Of a stretch of DNA of 23,956 nt, positions 7,837 to 16,600 are shown piece by piece. Position 1 is the first letter of the stretch. Each line of letters starts with the position of its first letter. The notes under the pieces are model-generated. The model had not been told where the DNA came from. It made no database searches and worked only from the letters and a program-made list of their open reading frames with translations. The stretch is from contig PAVX01000048.1 of assembly GCA_002713285.1 (NCBI GenBank), forward strand, positions 1-23,956. The letters run 5' to 3'. Source of the DNA: Flavobacteriales bacterium (GTDB taxonomy: Bacteria; Bacteroidota; Bacteroidia; Flavobacteriales; TMED113). Made by a program: the position numbers and the translations under genes.

Positions 7837-8901
7837 TTATTTTATAACATATTCTTTATCAACACTACCGTCCATATATATGTTAAATGAAATATTATTA
7901 AAGTTTTCTTTCTTCACTCGACCCAACATATCAACAGTTTTTAAATAAACTTTATTTTTCGTTACATCTTTTTCCTGTATAGAGGTATTGTTGTTGCAAT
8001 TAATTAATCCAGAAATATCATACTGAGAAACAAAATTCCAAATTTCTTTTGATGCATTGATGTCCATGTTTCCAAAAGAACCTGGCCAATCATGATCACC
8101 TCCTATAACTTTAAGTTCTTGAACAGAAGTACAATTATCACCATTTAACCACCTCTTTCTTTCTACAGTACTACCATCATTAGGAGCACTGTCCTCAACA
8201 TTAGTTACAATAGGATTAACATCTGTATTATTATAATTTGACCAAAATGTCGTAATGTCATCTACCGACATATATAGCGGCATATCACCATAAGACAGAC
8301 CTTCATAAGTAGAATGAGGATTTTCATCAACTGTACCAGGTATAAGCATCATACCAGTTGGATGCACTGGTGAGCATGACCCCCATCCATAAATATCATT
8401 TCTATAATAGTCTTCGAGCATACTTCCAGATACTGCAGCAAAAGCAGCAATTTTATTATTTAAACGACAACCTAGCTCATAAGAAATAATCGCCCCCTCC
8501 GAATAGCCACATGCATATATACGACTTTGATCAATAGCATACTCAAGGCTCAAGGCGTCAATAATCGCTTCAATAAAAAAAATATCGTCGTGATCAGTTG
8601 GTGCTTTATGAATCCATGAGGTAGTACCACCATCAGGATCTATAGCGCCTTGAGGATAAATTGCGATAAAATTTGCAGTATCTGCAATGGGTCTCATATC
8701 ATTTGTGTAAATAAAATCTTCTGCATATCCAGCCCCTCCATGAAAACTAAATAATAATGGGAATTCGCTTGTTGCATCATAGCTTGAAGGAATATATAGC
8801 ATATATTCTCGTTGTTGGCCATCAAAAATCATATTTTCTGTTATCAATTGTTGACTAAAACTTAAAAAGGGAATAATAAGAAGTAGGAGTAGTTTTTTCA
8901 T
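7837..8901 (-). CDS. Secreted feruloyl-esterase / PHB-depolymerase-like hydrolase with sorting-tail-like C-terminus
   Basis: I choose the ATG at 8899-8901 (354 residues). It gives the signal peptide MKKLLLLLIIPFLSFSQ, and a -7-like element lies upstream of it and overlaps the competing ATG at 8934. The alpha/beta-hydrolase core resembles CE1/LpqC esterases: REYMLYIPSSY, the oxyanion segment HGGAGYAEDF (54-63), nucleophile S134 in GYSEG, a probable acid in PGTVDENP, and H270 in GGDHDWPG. The last 37 residues (TVDMLGR followed by FNIYMDGSVDKEYVIK) resemble the truncated end of a type IX secretion sorting domain. I infer an exported enzyme acting on carbohydrate or polymer esters; the substrate is unknown. 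Confidence 0.83.
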   Translation of the reverse strand: MKKLLLLLIIPFLSFSQQLITENMIFDGQQREYMLYIPSSYDATSEFPLLFSFHGGAGYAEDFIYTNDMRPIADTANFIAIYPQGAIDPDGGTTSWIHKAPTDHDDIFFIEAIIDALSLEYAIDQSRIYACGYSEGAIISYELGCRLNNKIAAFAAVSGSMLEDYYRNDIYGWGSCSPVHPTGMMLIPGTVDENPHSTYEGLSYGDMPLYMSVDDITTFWSNYNNTDVNPIVTNVEDSAPNDGSTVERKRWLNGDNCTSVQELKVIGGDHDWPGSFGNMDINASKEIWNFVSQYDISGLINCNNNTSIQEKDVTKNKVYLKTVDMLGRVKKENFNNISFNIYMDGSVDKEYVIK

Positions 8902-8923
8902 ATCTAAAAATTTTTCAGCTTCA

Positions 8924-8931
8924 CAAATATA
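8924..8931 (-). promoter_or_regulatory. Possible -7 promoter element of the esterase gene
   Basis: The minus strand reads TATATTTG, an exact match to the Bacteroidota -7 consensus TAnnTTTG, 22 bp before the ATG at 8901. It abuts the ATG of the longer frame, which argues for the shorter one. No clear -33 TTTG is seen at normal spacing. Confidence 0.4.
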
Positions 8932-8982
8932 CATCTTAATTTAAAAGACACGTACTGTAAATAATGCTATATAAATCTATAA

Positions 8983-9996
8983 TCATAAAAACTTAAGTCT
9001 ATGAATTAAATTATGTCTTATATTGACCCAAAATAGATTAAAATCAGCATTATGATAGGAGTCTCGTTTAAATCGATTCATGAAAATATTTTTCGGCAAC
9101 TTCACCCATAACAACCCTTGTTCATTACATACTGATAAACTTTTTTTGAAAAAAATTTTTTTATTGGGAAATAGCATTCCTTTATGTTCACTTCTATCAC
9201 TCCATAAACAATTGTTCTTATATGTTATAGGGTTGATTGATGTGTAATTATCACCATAATTCCAATCATGAGGGTAATATGACTCAGTAAAAGAACGCCA
9301 ATTAAGAAAACAATATAATTGATCTGGGTCTTCACATAATTCAATTGACATTTCATCATTACTAATGTCCATACCAATTAAATAACTCAAAATTAATCTA
9401 TCTAGTAATTCCTTTTTAGGGAAAATATATTCATTTATAAGTTTTTTGGCATGATTTGTTCCTTGACTATGAGATGCTATAATAAATTTGTCTGTTGTAA
9501 TATTGTTTAAAAAATACTTAAATGATGACAAAACATCATTGTAAGCAAGATTAAATGCCTGTATCCCATTGACAGTATCAGTATATGAATAAATATGCAT
9601 TTCTCTATAGTGAGGGGCATATAAATCACATAATCCAGCAAAAACAGATGCTTGATTTTCTAAGCATAAATCTATAAGGTGATTATCACTGAAATGAAGT
9701 GTGTCAGCGTTCCAATTGTTAGAGGAAAACAGAGAAGTAGGATGAATGTAAAAAACTGAAACATCAAAACTTTTTTCATTTTTAAATTTATAGTTTTTAG
9801 GTATGAGTTTTTTAGAATTATGTAAATCCGATCTAAAAGCCCAATTGTTTTCATCACTATAATCTAACTCAAACGTTATTTTGTTTTTTTTAAAATTCTC
9901 AGCAGGTGTTATATACTCTGAGGAATAAGATAAATTTTTTTTTAGCCCACAAGAACATATAAACAAACAAAATAATAGAAAGTGTAATTTTCTCAT
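8983..9996 (-). CDS. DUF3089-type alpha/beta-hydrolase lipoprotein
   Basis: The 337-residue protein has a lipoprotein signal with lipobox FICSC (Cys16). Its blocks follow the DUF3089 family: FDVSVFYIHPTS (about 78-88), GLCDLYAPHYRE (121-132), AFNLAYNDVLSSFKYFL, and the hydrolase elbow IIASHSQGTNHA, with probable nucleophile S177. An EDPDQLYCFLNWRSF stretch follows. The family is an uncharacterised serine-hydrolase-like group; no substrate is known to me. It lies 54 bp after the last permease gene of the ABC operon and could belong to that transcript or start a new one. Confidence 0.8.
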   Translation of the reverse strand: MRKLHFLLFCLFICSCGLKKNLSYSSEYITPAENFKKNKITFELDYSDENNWAFRSDLHNSKKLIPKNYKFKNEKSFDVSVFYIHPTSLFSSNNWNADTLHFSDNHLIDLCLENQASVFAGLCDLYAPHYREMHIYSYTDTVNGIQAFNLAYNDVLSSFKYFLNNITTDKFIIASHSQGTNHAKKLINEYIFPKKELLDRLILSYLIGMDISNDEMSIELCEDPDQLYCFLNWRSFTESYYPHDWNYGDNYTSINPITYKNNCLWSDRSEHKGMLFPNKKIFFKKSLSVCNEQGLLWVKLPKNIFMNRFKRDSYHNADFNLFWVNIRHNLIHRLKFL

Positions 9997-10050
9997 TAAT
10001 ATAAATAATTCCTAAAATGTGTAGATTAAAAAGTTATTTCACAACATACA

Positions 10051-11349
10051 TTAATCACTGACGACATTTAACTCCTTTAAATAATTTTCATAAACTGCTA
10101 CTGTAACTTTTCTCTCATCCCAAGATTCAAAATTTAAAAGTCTTAATTTTGTATCAAGAGTTGCTTGAATATGAATACGATAATCTCTATAAGAGTAATA
10201 ATCCGTAGCAGTATAATGATTCCATTGATTTTGCACATATGAAACAGGGTTGAACCAATAAGTAGCACGAATTAATTGATTTTTTTCACTATTCTTCTCC
10301 TCTATTTTCTCAATTGCTATTTTGTTCATGTTATTTACAATAGCAGAAATTGCATTCCTTCTAAAATCTCTATTCAATTCATTTGTTTTAGCATGTTTAG
10401 TCTCAGATAGATTAGGATAAACATTGAATAAACGCAAATACACTGAATCTAGAGGTAATTCAAAAACTTCATAAGCTTCTTCCCTATTAGCATCTAAATA
10501 ATCTGTCATATAATGAGCAGGATGGACGATACTCGCAAATTGATGTACAGCTCCTGGAATAATAACACATAACAATAACCATATACTGATCATTTTAAAA
10601 GCTATTGCACTACTACCATAACTTCGAAGTACGATGAAATAAAAAATAGCAGCAAAAAACAGGACATATCCAACTAAAAGAAAAATTAATGATGTTAATT
10701 CAAATAAATAAGTACCTATAGCATTGTTCATAACAGCAACACATACCATAAAAAAAATCACTGTCAAAAGTAATAGCAAAATATAAAAACTAAACCGAAT
10801 AAAAATCCATTGTGAAACAGAGCCATATTGAATCTTAATAAGTTTATCAAATCGGAAATCTTGCTCAAGACCTTTTATATTATACGTCATAATAATGATT
10901 AAAATGGGAAGCAAGAAAATAACAAGAAAGGAGAAGTCAATATTACCATTCACTAACCTTTCAGGGTTTGCAATTTCTTCAACCATGTCATTGTCATAAG
11001 TGGAACTCCAATTAGTAATATTCTTATAATACCCATACTGTTCTGCTTGCCCAATACCTAAAGGCATTAAAGGTGATGGTTTCTTGGTAGCAGAAATTGG
11101 AATATATCCTAAAACATCTAATGCGGCTGGCAAAACTGTGAGTTTGTTGAAAAAATTTGACACAAACAAAAGTTCTTGTTGTTGTTTAAATTCAATATCT
11201 TCAATTGTTGCTTTCTGTTTATTTTGTAAGTCAAAACCACTATAGATAGAATATACACAAGCAAATACAAAAATTAAATAAGTCAGAACTTTAGCAGTAC
11301 TCCTTCTAAAATGATGAAATTCATATAAAAAAACATTGAAAAATTTCAT
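10051..11349 (-). CDS. ABC-2 type transporter permease, DUF3526-type (second)
   Basis: The 432-residue membrane protein has an N-terminal helix (about 22-42), a long extracytoplasmic segment (about 43-150), then four helices between about 155 and 275 (for example FSFLVIFLLPILIIIMTYNI and WLLLCVIIPGAVHQF). A large soluble C-terminal region follows, with YWFNPVSYVQNQWNHYTATD. This matches the ABC-2/DUF3526 permease type. Its start overlaps the end of the other permease gene by 4 bp. With the ATPase two genes upstream it should form a heterodimeric exporter; the cargo is unknown. Confidence 0.85.
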   Translation of the reverse strand: MKFFNVFLYEFHHFRRSTAKVLTYLIFVFACVYSIYSGFDLQNKQKATIEDIEFKQQQELLFVSNFFNKLTVLPAALDVLGYIPISATKKPSPLMPLGIGQAEQYGYYKNITNWSSTYDNDMVEEIANPERLVNGNIDFSFLVIFLLPILIIIMTYNIKGLEQDFRFDKLIKIQYGSVSQWIFIRFSFYILLLLLTVIFFMVCVAVMNNAIGTYLFELTSLIFLLVGYVLFFAAIFYFIVLRSYGSSAIAFKMISIWLLLCVIIPGAVHQFASIVHPAHYMTDYLDANREEAYEVFELPLDSVYLRLFNVYPNLSETKHAKTNELNRDFRRNAISAIVNNMNKIAIEKIEEKNSEKNQLIRATYWFNPVSYVQNQWNHYTATDYYSYRDYRIHIQATLDTKLRLLNFESWDERKVTVAVYENYLKELNVVSD

Positions 11350-12728
11350 AAAATAGTAGTTTTTTTATACAGAAACTGAATTACAAAAAATAGTATTATA
11401 GGCCATAAACACAAAAATAAAATATCCAGAAAATACTTACTTATCAATGTTAAAAAATTAGGCACTTTATATTCAAATTCTTTTATTGATTGAAAAAAAA
11501 CTTCATCCCAACCACCATCTCTCCATTTGTTATTCAAGTTTTCAATAAGCTCTCGTCTATAGTCTTCTGCTTGACGGAGAAAATTTAAATGATGAAACAT
11601 ATCTGTTCCAGCAGTACCCATGCTTAAACTTTGTAAAGATGCAAAAGGATTAACAAGACCACTAAATTGGTAAATATTTTTCTGTATTTGCAATGTTGCA
11701 TAAAGAGCTCCGAAATGTTTATCCCATACACTATTACCATATTCTTCATCAGCCTGCATTAATATTCCTCGAAAGTTAACAGGTAGTTCAGCTAAATTAT
11801 CAACTCCATATTTAATTAATGTCTCTTGAATTAAAGCCTCTTGCCTCTCATCAGATGGATTATGCCCATCAAGACCTTTGGATCTGTCGTTCTTCATTTG
11901 ATTTTGAAACTCGATTCGTGTCGGTAAAGGCTGGAATTTTTCTACCGTATTTCCAATTGTTTTTGGTAAAAAAATAACCCATAATACCCACACGACAACT
12001 GTTAATGATAATGCTCCTGTATTATTTTTAAAAACAACTGAAAATAAAATAGTTAAACTAATCAAAATAAAATAATAAAGACTATAGCTTAATAAAAAGA
12101 AAGTAAGTCTAAAGATTGTGTCAAGATTTAAATAGCTAATATTGAAAATTATCTGTACTAATATTGTCAACAACAACAATGCTAGACCTATAAGCCAAAC
12201 ACTAATAATTTTAGAAAAAAGTATGTTTTGTAAACTGGCCCCTTGGACAAGTAATAATTTTAATCTACCACTATCACGTTCTTGTGTGTAACTACTAAAA
12301 GAAAGAAAGATTAACAATAATGGAATTAAAAACTGCAATAAAAGAGATGGTTTAAGTTTTCCAAATGTGGAAATTTGCAACGACTGTGATGCTTCTGAAA
12401 ACATCACTTCATTTTGTCTATGACCCTCTAAACGAATTACATTACCAGTAACAGAGTTCACACCTTCGTCAATACTATTTAAAATATTACTTGGTTTAAA
12501 AGCATAACTACCAAAATGTGCTGATTGATGTGGATTACCATGAGTTCTTTCATCCCATTGTTCTCTCACATGCTCTTGAGCTTCTTTTTGAGCCACAATT
12601 TGCTTTTTGTTATGCACAACACCAAAGTAAGTTGTTAGAATTAACGAAATAGCAAAAATAGAGATAAGAACTATAAATAAATTATTTCTAAAAACGCGTT
12701 GGTATTCATTAAATAAAAGATGCTTCAT
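11346..12728 (-). CDS. ABC-2 type transporter permease, DUF3526-type (first)
   Basis: The 460-residue protein has one N-terminal helix (NLFIVLISIFAISLILTTYF), a long external loop with HQSAHFGSYAFKPS, four closely spaced helices (about 125-260), a large soluble region with NPFASLQSLSMGTAGTD and HHLNFLRQAEDYRR, and a final helix near the C-terminus. The last segments fit DUF3526-containing permeases. It sits 13 bp after the ATPase gene and overlaps the second permease by 4 bp, so the three are one operon. The two permeases share architecture but differ in sequence, as expected for paralogous halves of one channel. Confidence 0.86.
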   Translation of the reverse strand: MKHLLFNEYQRVFRNNLFIVLISIFAISLILTTYFGVVHNKKQIVAQKEAQEHVREQWDERTHGNPHQSAHFGSYAFKPSNILNSIDEGVNSVTGNVIRLEGHRQNEVMFSEASQSLQISTFGKLKPSLLLQFLIPLLLIFLSFSSYTQERDSGRLKLLLVQGASLQNILFSKIISVWLIGLALLLLTILVQIIFNISYLNLDTIFRLTFFLLSYSLYYFILISLTILFSVVFKNNTGALSLTVVVWVLWVIFLPKTIGNTVEKFQPLPTRIEFQNQMKNDRSKGLDGHNPSDERQEALIQETLIKYGVDNLAELPVNFRGILMQADEEYGNSVWDKHFGALYATLQIQKNIYQFSGLVNPFASLQSLSMGTAGTDMFHHLNFLRQAEDYRRELIENLNNKWRDGGWDEVFFQSIKEFEYKVPNFLTLISKYFLDILFLCLWPIILFFVIQFLYKKTTIL

Positions 12729-12741
12729 GTCAAAAAAAGAA

Positions 12742-13437
12742 TTAGCTTTTCATGAAATTAATATATACTTGCTCAAGTTCCTCAGAGGTAATATCATTTG
12801 CTTGCATTTCTTTAACTAAAGAACCATTCTTTAAAATACCTATTTTATGGCACGTTTCTCTTACTCTGAATAAATCATGAGACGCCATCAAAATTGCAGC
12901 CCCATTATCTGCAAGTTTTTTAAGCAGTTCTGACAGCTCATTACTAGACAAAGGGTCTAAACCACTAGCAGGTTCATCTAAAAGATAAACCTTAGCTTTT
13001 TTTGCATACGCAATTGCAATACCTACTTTTTGCCTCATACCTTTTGAATAATCAGAGATGCATTTATGATGTGCCTCAGACTGTAATCCGCAATCTTCTA
13101 GAAATTTTAACAATTCTTTATTAGTGTAACTAAATCCTGACAGTTTACAGAAATAATCTAAATTTTCAATACCAGTTAAATATGGATAGAGATTGACATT
13201 TTCTGGAATATAACCAATCATAGCAAGACCAATTTGTGAATGAGAAGAAGAATCACTTAAATTAATTAAGCCTTTATCTGGTTTTAAAAAGCCTAAAATT
13301 AAATTTAATGTAGTGGATTTACCAGCACCATTAGCACCTAACAATCCATATATTTCACCTTCCTCAACATTAAGAGACAAATTATTTAATGCTTGATGAC
13401 TATCAAATACCTTGTAAACTTTATCTAGTTTAATCAT
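12742..13437 (-). CDS. ABC transporter ATP-binding protein
   Basis: The 231-residue protein contains all motifs of an ABC ATPase: Walker A GANGAGKST (34-42), the signature YSKGMRQKVGIA (130-141, KGM in place of SGG as in CcmA/NatA-type exporters), Walker B VYLLDEPASGLDP (150-161) and H-loop ASHD with H187. It lacks a long C-terminal extension. It is first in a minus-strand operon with two DUF3526-type permeases and energises that exporter at the inner membrane. A TAnnTTTG element (13443-13450) lies only 5 bp upstream of its ATG. Confidence 0.92.
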   Translation of the reverse strand: MIKLDKVYKVFDSHQALNNLSLNVEEGEIYGLLGANGAGKSTTLNLILGFLKPDKGLINLSDSSSHSQIGLAMIGYIPENVNLYPYLTGIENLDYFCKLSGFSYTNKELLKFLEDCGLQSEAHHKCISDYSKGMRQKVGIAIAYAKKAKVYLLDEPASGLDPLSSNELSELLKKLADNGAAILMASHDLFRVRETCHKIGILKNGSLVKEMQANDITSEELEQVYINFMKS

Positions 13438-13442
13438 GGTTG

Positions 13443-13450
13443 CAAAAATA
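13443..13450 (-). promoter_or_regulatory. Possible -7 promoter element of the ABC operon
   Basis: The minus strand reads TATTTTTG, an exact TAnnTTTG match, ending 5 bp before the ATG at 13437. If real, transcription would start at or next to the start codon (leaderless or nearly so). No -33 element is obvious. Confidence 0.35.
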
Positions 13451-13540
13451 ATAATTTCAGAATATAATTTAATTCTAATAACATGTTTTTTCCATACATG
13501 AAAAAAACTATATTTACGATTCTAAATAATATTTTAAAAA

Positions 13541-15688
13541 ATGAAACATCTACTTTTTATCACCGGAGTCTTATTTATTTTTTCATGTCAAGAAAATATA
13601 AAAAAAAATACTACTAACCCTTTCTTTGAACAATGGAATACCGCTTACCAAATTCCTCCTTTTCTTCAAATTGAAGATGAACATTATATGCCAGCATTTG
13701 AAAAAGGCATGGAGGAGAACCTCAAAGAAATTGATAAAATTGTTAAAAATTCTGAGTCACCTACATTTACTAATACAATTGAAGAATTAGAAAGATCAGG
13801 GAAACTGCTTTCAAAAGTACAACGTACTTTTTTTAATTTAGCAGGGTCTAACACAAACCCACAACTACAAGAATTACAACGTGAATTAAGTCCAGTACTA
13901 TCGGCTCACTATGATAAAATTATATTGAATAAAGAATTATTTCTCCGTATAGAACAATTATGGAAAGAAAAAAATAACTTAGAATTAACACAAGAACAAC
14001 ATAAACTATTAGAAGATACTCGTAAACAATTTGTGCGTAGCGGTGCACTTTTAAACGATGAGCAAAAATTAAAAATTACTGAAATTAATTCTAATATATC
14101 TGAACTTACAACAACATTTGGACAGAATCTTTTAGCTGAAACGAATGGATTTGAGCTGATTTTAAACAAAAGTGACTTAGATGGATTATCTGATGATGTA
14201 ATTGCTGCTGCTGCAGAAGCAGCAATTCAAAAAATGGATCAAGCTGAAACAGATGCAGAAAAAGCAAGATATAAAGACAAATACGTTTTTACACCACATC
14301 GTACTAGCATGTATCCTTTTTTAACTGAATCTACTCGCCGTGACTTAAGAGAAAAGTTGTATAATTCTTATATAATGCGTGGCGATAATAATAATGAAAC
14401 TGATAACAAAAATACTGCATCTCAAATTGCAAAACTACGTGCTGAAAAAGCGAATTTAATGGGATATAAAACTCATGCTCACTTTGTTTTAGAAGAAAGG
14501 ATGCTAAAAACTCCTGAAGAAGTATATAACTTATTAATTCAATTATGGAAACCAGCATTAAATAGAGCTAAATTAGAAGTTGAAGACATGCAAGCAGTTG
14601 CTGACTCTGAAGGTTATAATTTTAAAATAGCAGCGTGGGATTGGTGGCAATATGCAGAAAAAGTCCGTAAAGACAAATATGATTTAGATGAATCTGCTAT
14701 AAAACCTTACTTATCGTTAGATAATGCACTAAAAGGAGTCTTTAATACAACGAATAAATTATGGGGAATTACCTTTACTGAAATTTTTGATATTGATTTA
14801 TATCATCCAGATGCACGTATTTGGAAAGTTAATGATAAGGATGGAAGTCATCTTGGTATTTTTATAGGAGATTACTTTACACGTTCTAATAAACGTGGTG
14901 GAGCATGGATGAGTAGTTTTAAAGGACAGTCAAATCTAGATGGAAGAGAGCGTCCAATTGTAGTAAACGTATGTAATTTTCCTGCCCCAGTGGGTGAAAA
15001 TCCCTCACTGTTAAGTTTTGAAAACTTAATCACCCTGTTTCATGAATTTGGTCATGCTATGCATGGTATTTTAACTAATGTTACCTATGGTAGTATGGCA
15101 GGAACATCAGGACCAAGAGATTTTACGGAATTCCCTGCACAAATACTGGAACACTGGGCTAGCGAACCTGAAATTCTAAAATCGTTTGCAACGCACCACG
15201 AAACTGGAACACCAATACCTGATGATTTAATCGATAAATTATTGAAAGCTTCTAAGTTTAATCAAGGTTTTATTAATACCGAATACCTTGCTGCATCTCT
15301 ACTTGATATGGATTGGCACACTATCTCTGGTGAAGAAGCTCTGAAGGATGCTAATAAATTTGAACAACAGTCCCTCAATAAATATGGATTAATTAAAGAG
15401 ATAGCTCCACGATACAGAAGTACTTATTTTGCTCATATTTTTTCTGGCGGATATTCTTCTGGATATTACAGCTATGTTCATTCTGCTGTTCTTGATTCTG
15501 ATGGATTTGAAGCTTTTAAAGAATCTGGAAATGTTTTTGACACTAACCTTTCTGAAAAATTGAGAACACACGTTTATGAAAAAGGATCCACTGAAGAAGC
15601 TATGGATTTATATGTCAAATTTCGTGGTCGAAAACCCATAATTGAACCTCTTTTAAAAGTCAGAGGACTGAACGGAATGATGGAATAA
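13541..15688 (+). CDS. dcp: M3-family peptidyl-dipeptidase (Dcp-like) lipoprotein
   Basis: The 715-residue protein has a lipobox FIFSC (Cys16) and then the full M3 thimet-oligopeptidase fold at normal Dcp length. The zinc motif is FHEFGHAMH, with H501, E502 and H505. The third ligand E530 lies in FTEFPAQILEHW, 25 residues after H505, as in M3 enzymes. Other conserved blocks are NPFFEQW near the N-terminus, GAWM, VVNVCNFPAP and HIFSGGYSSGYYSY near the C-terminus, which shapes the substrate pocket. It removes C-terminal dipeptides from oligopeptides; here it should be anchored on the envelope. It is divergent from the ABC operon (103 bp apart). Confidence 0.93.
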   Translation: MKHLLFITGVLFIFSCQENIKKNTTNPFFEQWNTAYQIPPFLQIEDEHYMPAFEKGMEENLKEIDKIVKNSESPTFTNTIEELERSGKLLSKVQRTFFNLAGSNTNPQLQELQRELSPVLSAHYDKIILNKELFLRIEQLWKEKNNLELTQEQHKLLEDTRKQFVRSGALLNDEQKLKITEINSNISELTTTFGQNLLAETNGFELILNKSDLDGLSDDVIAAAAEAAIQKMDQAETDAEKARYKDKYVFTPHRTSMYPFLTESTRRDLREKLYNSYIMRGDNNNETDNKNTASQIAKLRAEKANLMGYKTHAHFVLEERMLKTPEEVYNLLIQLWKPALNRAKLEVEDMQAVADSEGYNFKIAAWDWWQYAEKVRKDKYDLDESAIKPYLSLDNALKGVFNTTNKLWGITFTEIFDIDLYHPDARIWKVNDKDGSHLGIFIGDYFTRSNKRGGAWMSSFKGQSNLDGRERPIVVNVCNFPAPVGENPSLLSFENLITLFHEFGHAMHGILTNVTYGSMAGTSGPRDFTEFPAQILEHWASEPEILKSFATHHETGTPIPDDLIDKLLKASKFNQGFINTEYLAASLLDMDWHTISGEEALKDANKFEQQSLNKYGLIKEIAPRYRSTYFAHIFSGGYSSGYYSYVHSAVLDSDGFEAFKESGNVFDTNLSEKLRTHVYEKGSTEEAMDLYVKFRGRKPIIEPLLKVRGLNGMME

Positions 15689-15760
15689 ATATTATGCGAA
15701 TAATTCCAAGTTTTTTTTCAGATATACAGACTATTTGTTTAAAAAACATCTCTAATATTT

Positions 15761-16513
15761 ATGAGACTTTTTAAGATAATTCTCTTTAAGATATTATTAT
15801 GTTTTAGCCTAACAGTTTACTCTCATAATCCAGAAGACCTTGTGATTGCAGAAATTGAACAAGGACAACTCACTTTTGAAAATGAGACAATAGACGCAGA
15901 ATATAATGCTGCACTAAAAAGACTACGAATGCGTCGATTAGGAGCAATGTCTTTCGAAAAAAAGTTTACAATATTTACGAAAGCTGGTTTTGAACACATT
16001 ATCCCGAAAGGATTTGACCACATTGTATTTGTATTAGGTTTGTTCTTCTCTTGTTTACATTTTCGTGCATTATTATTACAAGTTACAGCATTTACTGTTG
16101 CACATAGTATTACATTAGCATTTGCTTCAATAGGTTTAATTAAGATACCCGGCAGCATAGTCGAACCTCTTATAGCTCTTTCTATAGTCTGGATTGCTAT
16201 AGAAAATTGTGTGTTTAAAAAACCTACTAATTGGAGATATTTAGTTGTATTTAGCTTTGGTTTACTTCATGGACTTGGATTTGCATCAGTTTTAAGTTAT
16301 TATGGATTACCTAAAGAAAATTTCATATCCTTATTGCTAGCATTCAACATAGGAGTCGAATTGGGTCAATTATCTATTTTAATACTTGCTTTTTTGTTAA
16401 TGAATCTACTTCTAACCAAAAGGTTCCAAATGGATAAAGTAAGATTTGTATCATCAATTATAATCGGTGCTATTGGTTTATTTTGGCTCATCGAAAGAGT
16501 AACTATCACATAA
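15761..16513 (+). CDS. HupE/UreJ-type membrane protein (possible metal transporter)
   Basis: The 250-residue protein has an N-terminal signal or membrane segment, an external stretch of about 55 residues beginning SHNPED, and then six or so membrane helices. Family motifs are clear: GFEHIIPKGFDHIVFVLGLF (H79, D86, H87), FTVAHSITLA (H115), FGLLHGLGFA (H170) and FNIGVELGQL (E200, Q203). The HupE/UreJ family is linked to nickel or cobalt uptake, and this variant often occurs without hydrogenase or urease genes; none is seen here. A Zur-type box lies just downstream, in front of the MerC gene, not in front of this one. Zinc or another metal is possible; the substrate is undecided. Confidence 0.82.
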   Translation: MRLFKIILFKILLCFSLTVYSHNPEDLVIAEIEQGQLTFENETIDAEYNAALKRLRMRRLGAMSFEKKFTIFTKAGFEHIIPKGFDHIVFVLGLFFSCLHFRALLLQVTAFTVAHSITLAFASIGLIKIPGSIVEPLIALSIVWIAIENCVFKKPTNWRYLVVFSFGLLHGLGFASVLSYYGLPKENFISLLLAFNIGVELGQLSILILAFLLMNLLLTKRFQMDKVRFVSSIIIGAIGLFWLIERVTIT

Positions 16514-16539
16514 ATTTATTTCAAAAATTTTAATCTGCA

Positions 16540-16558
16540 ATTGCAACATTGTTGCAAT
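16540..16558 (+). promoter_or_regulatory. Fur/Zur-type operator before the MerC gene
   Basis: ATTGCAACATTGTTGCAAT is an 8-3-8 palindrome with perfect arms. It matches the site at the Fur-family gene (7165-7183) in 16 of 19 positions, and both cores are TTGCAAC-N3-GTTGC. It ends 8 bp before a TATATTTG -7 element and covers the -33 region, a position suited to repression. Confidence 0.78.
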
Positions 16559-16566
16559 TAAATAAT

Positions 16567-16574
16567 TATATTTG
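16567..16574 (+). promoter_or_regulatory. Possible -7 promoter element of the MerC gene
   Basis: TATATTTG matches TAnnTTTG exactly and lies 26 bp before the ATG at 16601. The Zur-type palindrome is directly upstream, so binding there would compete with RNA polymerase. Confidence 0.5.
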
Positions 16575-16600
16575 AAATCTTTTTGATAATCTAAAGCATA

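Noticed and set aside
13438..13447. Half-site GTTGCAA next to the ABC ATPase start as a Zur-type box
   Set aside because: Only one arm is present; no matching second arm lies at the right distance.
13485..13508. GTTTTTTC / GAAAAAAAC inverted repeat between the ABC operon and the M3 peptidase gene
   Set aside because: It is built from T and A runs that are common in this DNA and shows no further symmetry.
15823..16158. Minus-strand open frame of 111 codons inside the HupE/UreJ-type gene
   Set aside because: The plus-strand frame has all family motifs; the antisense frame has none.
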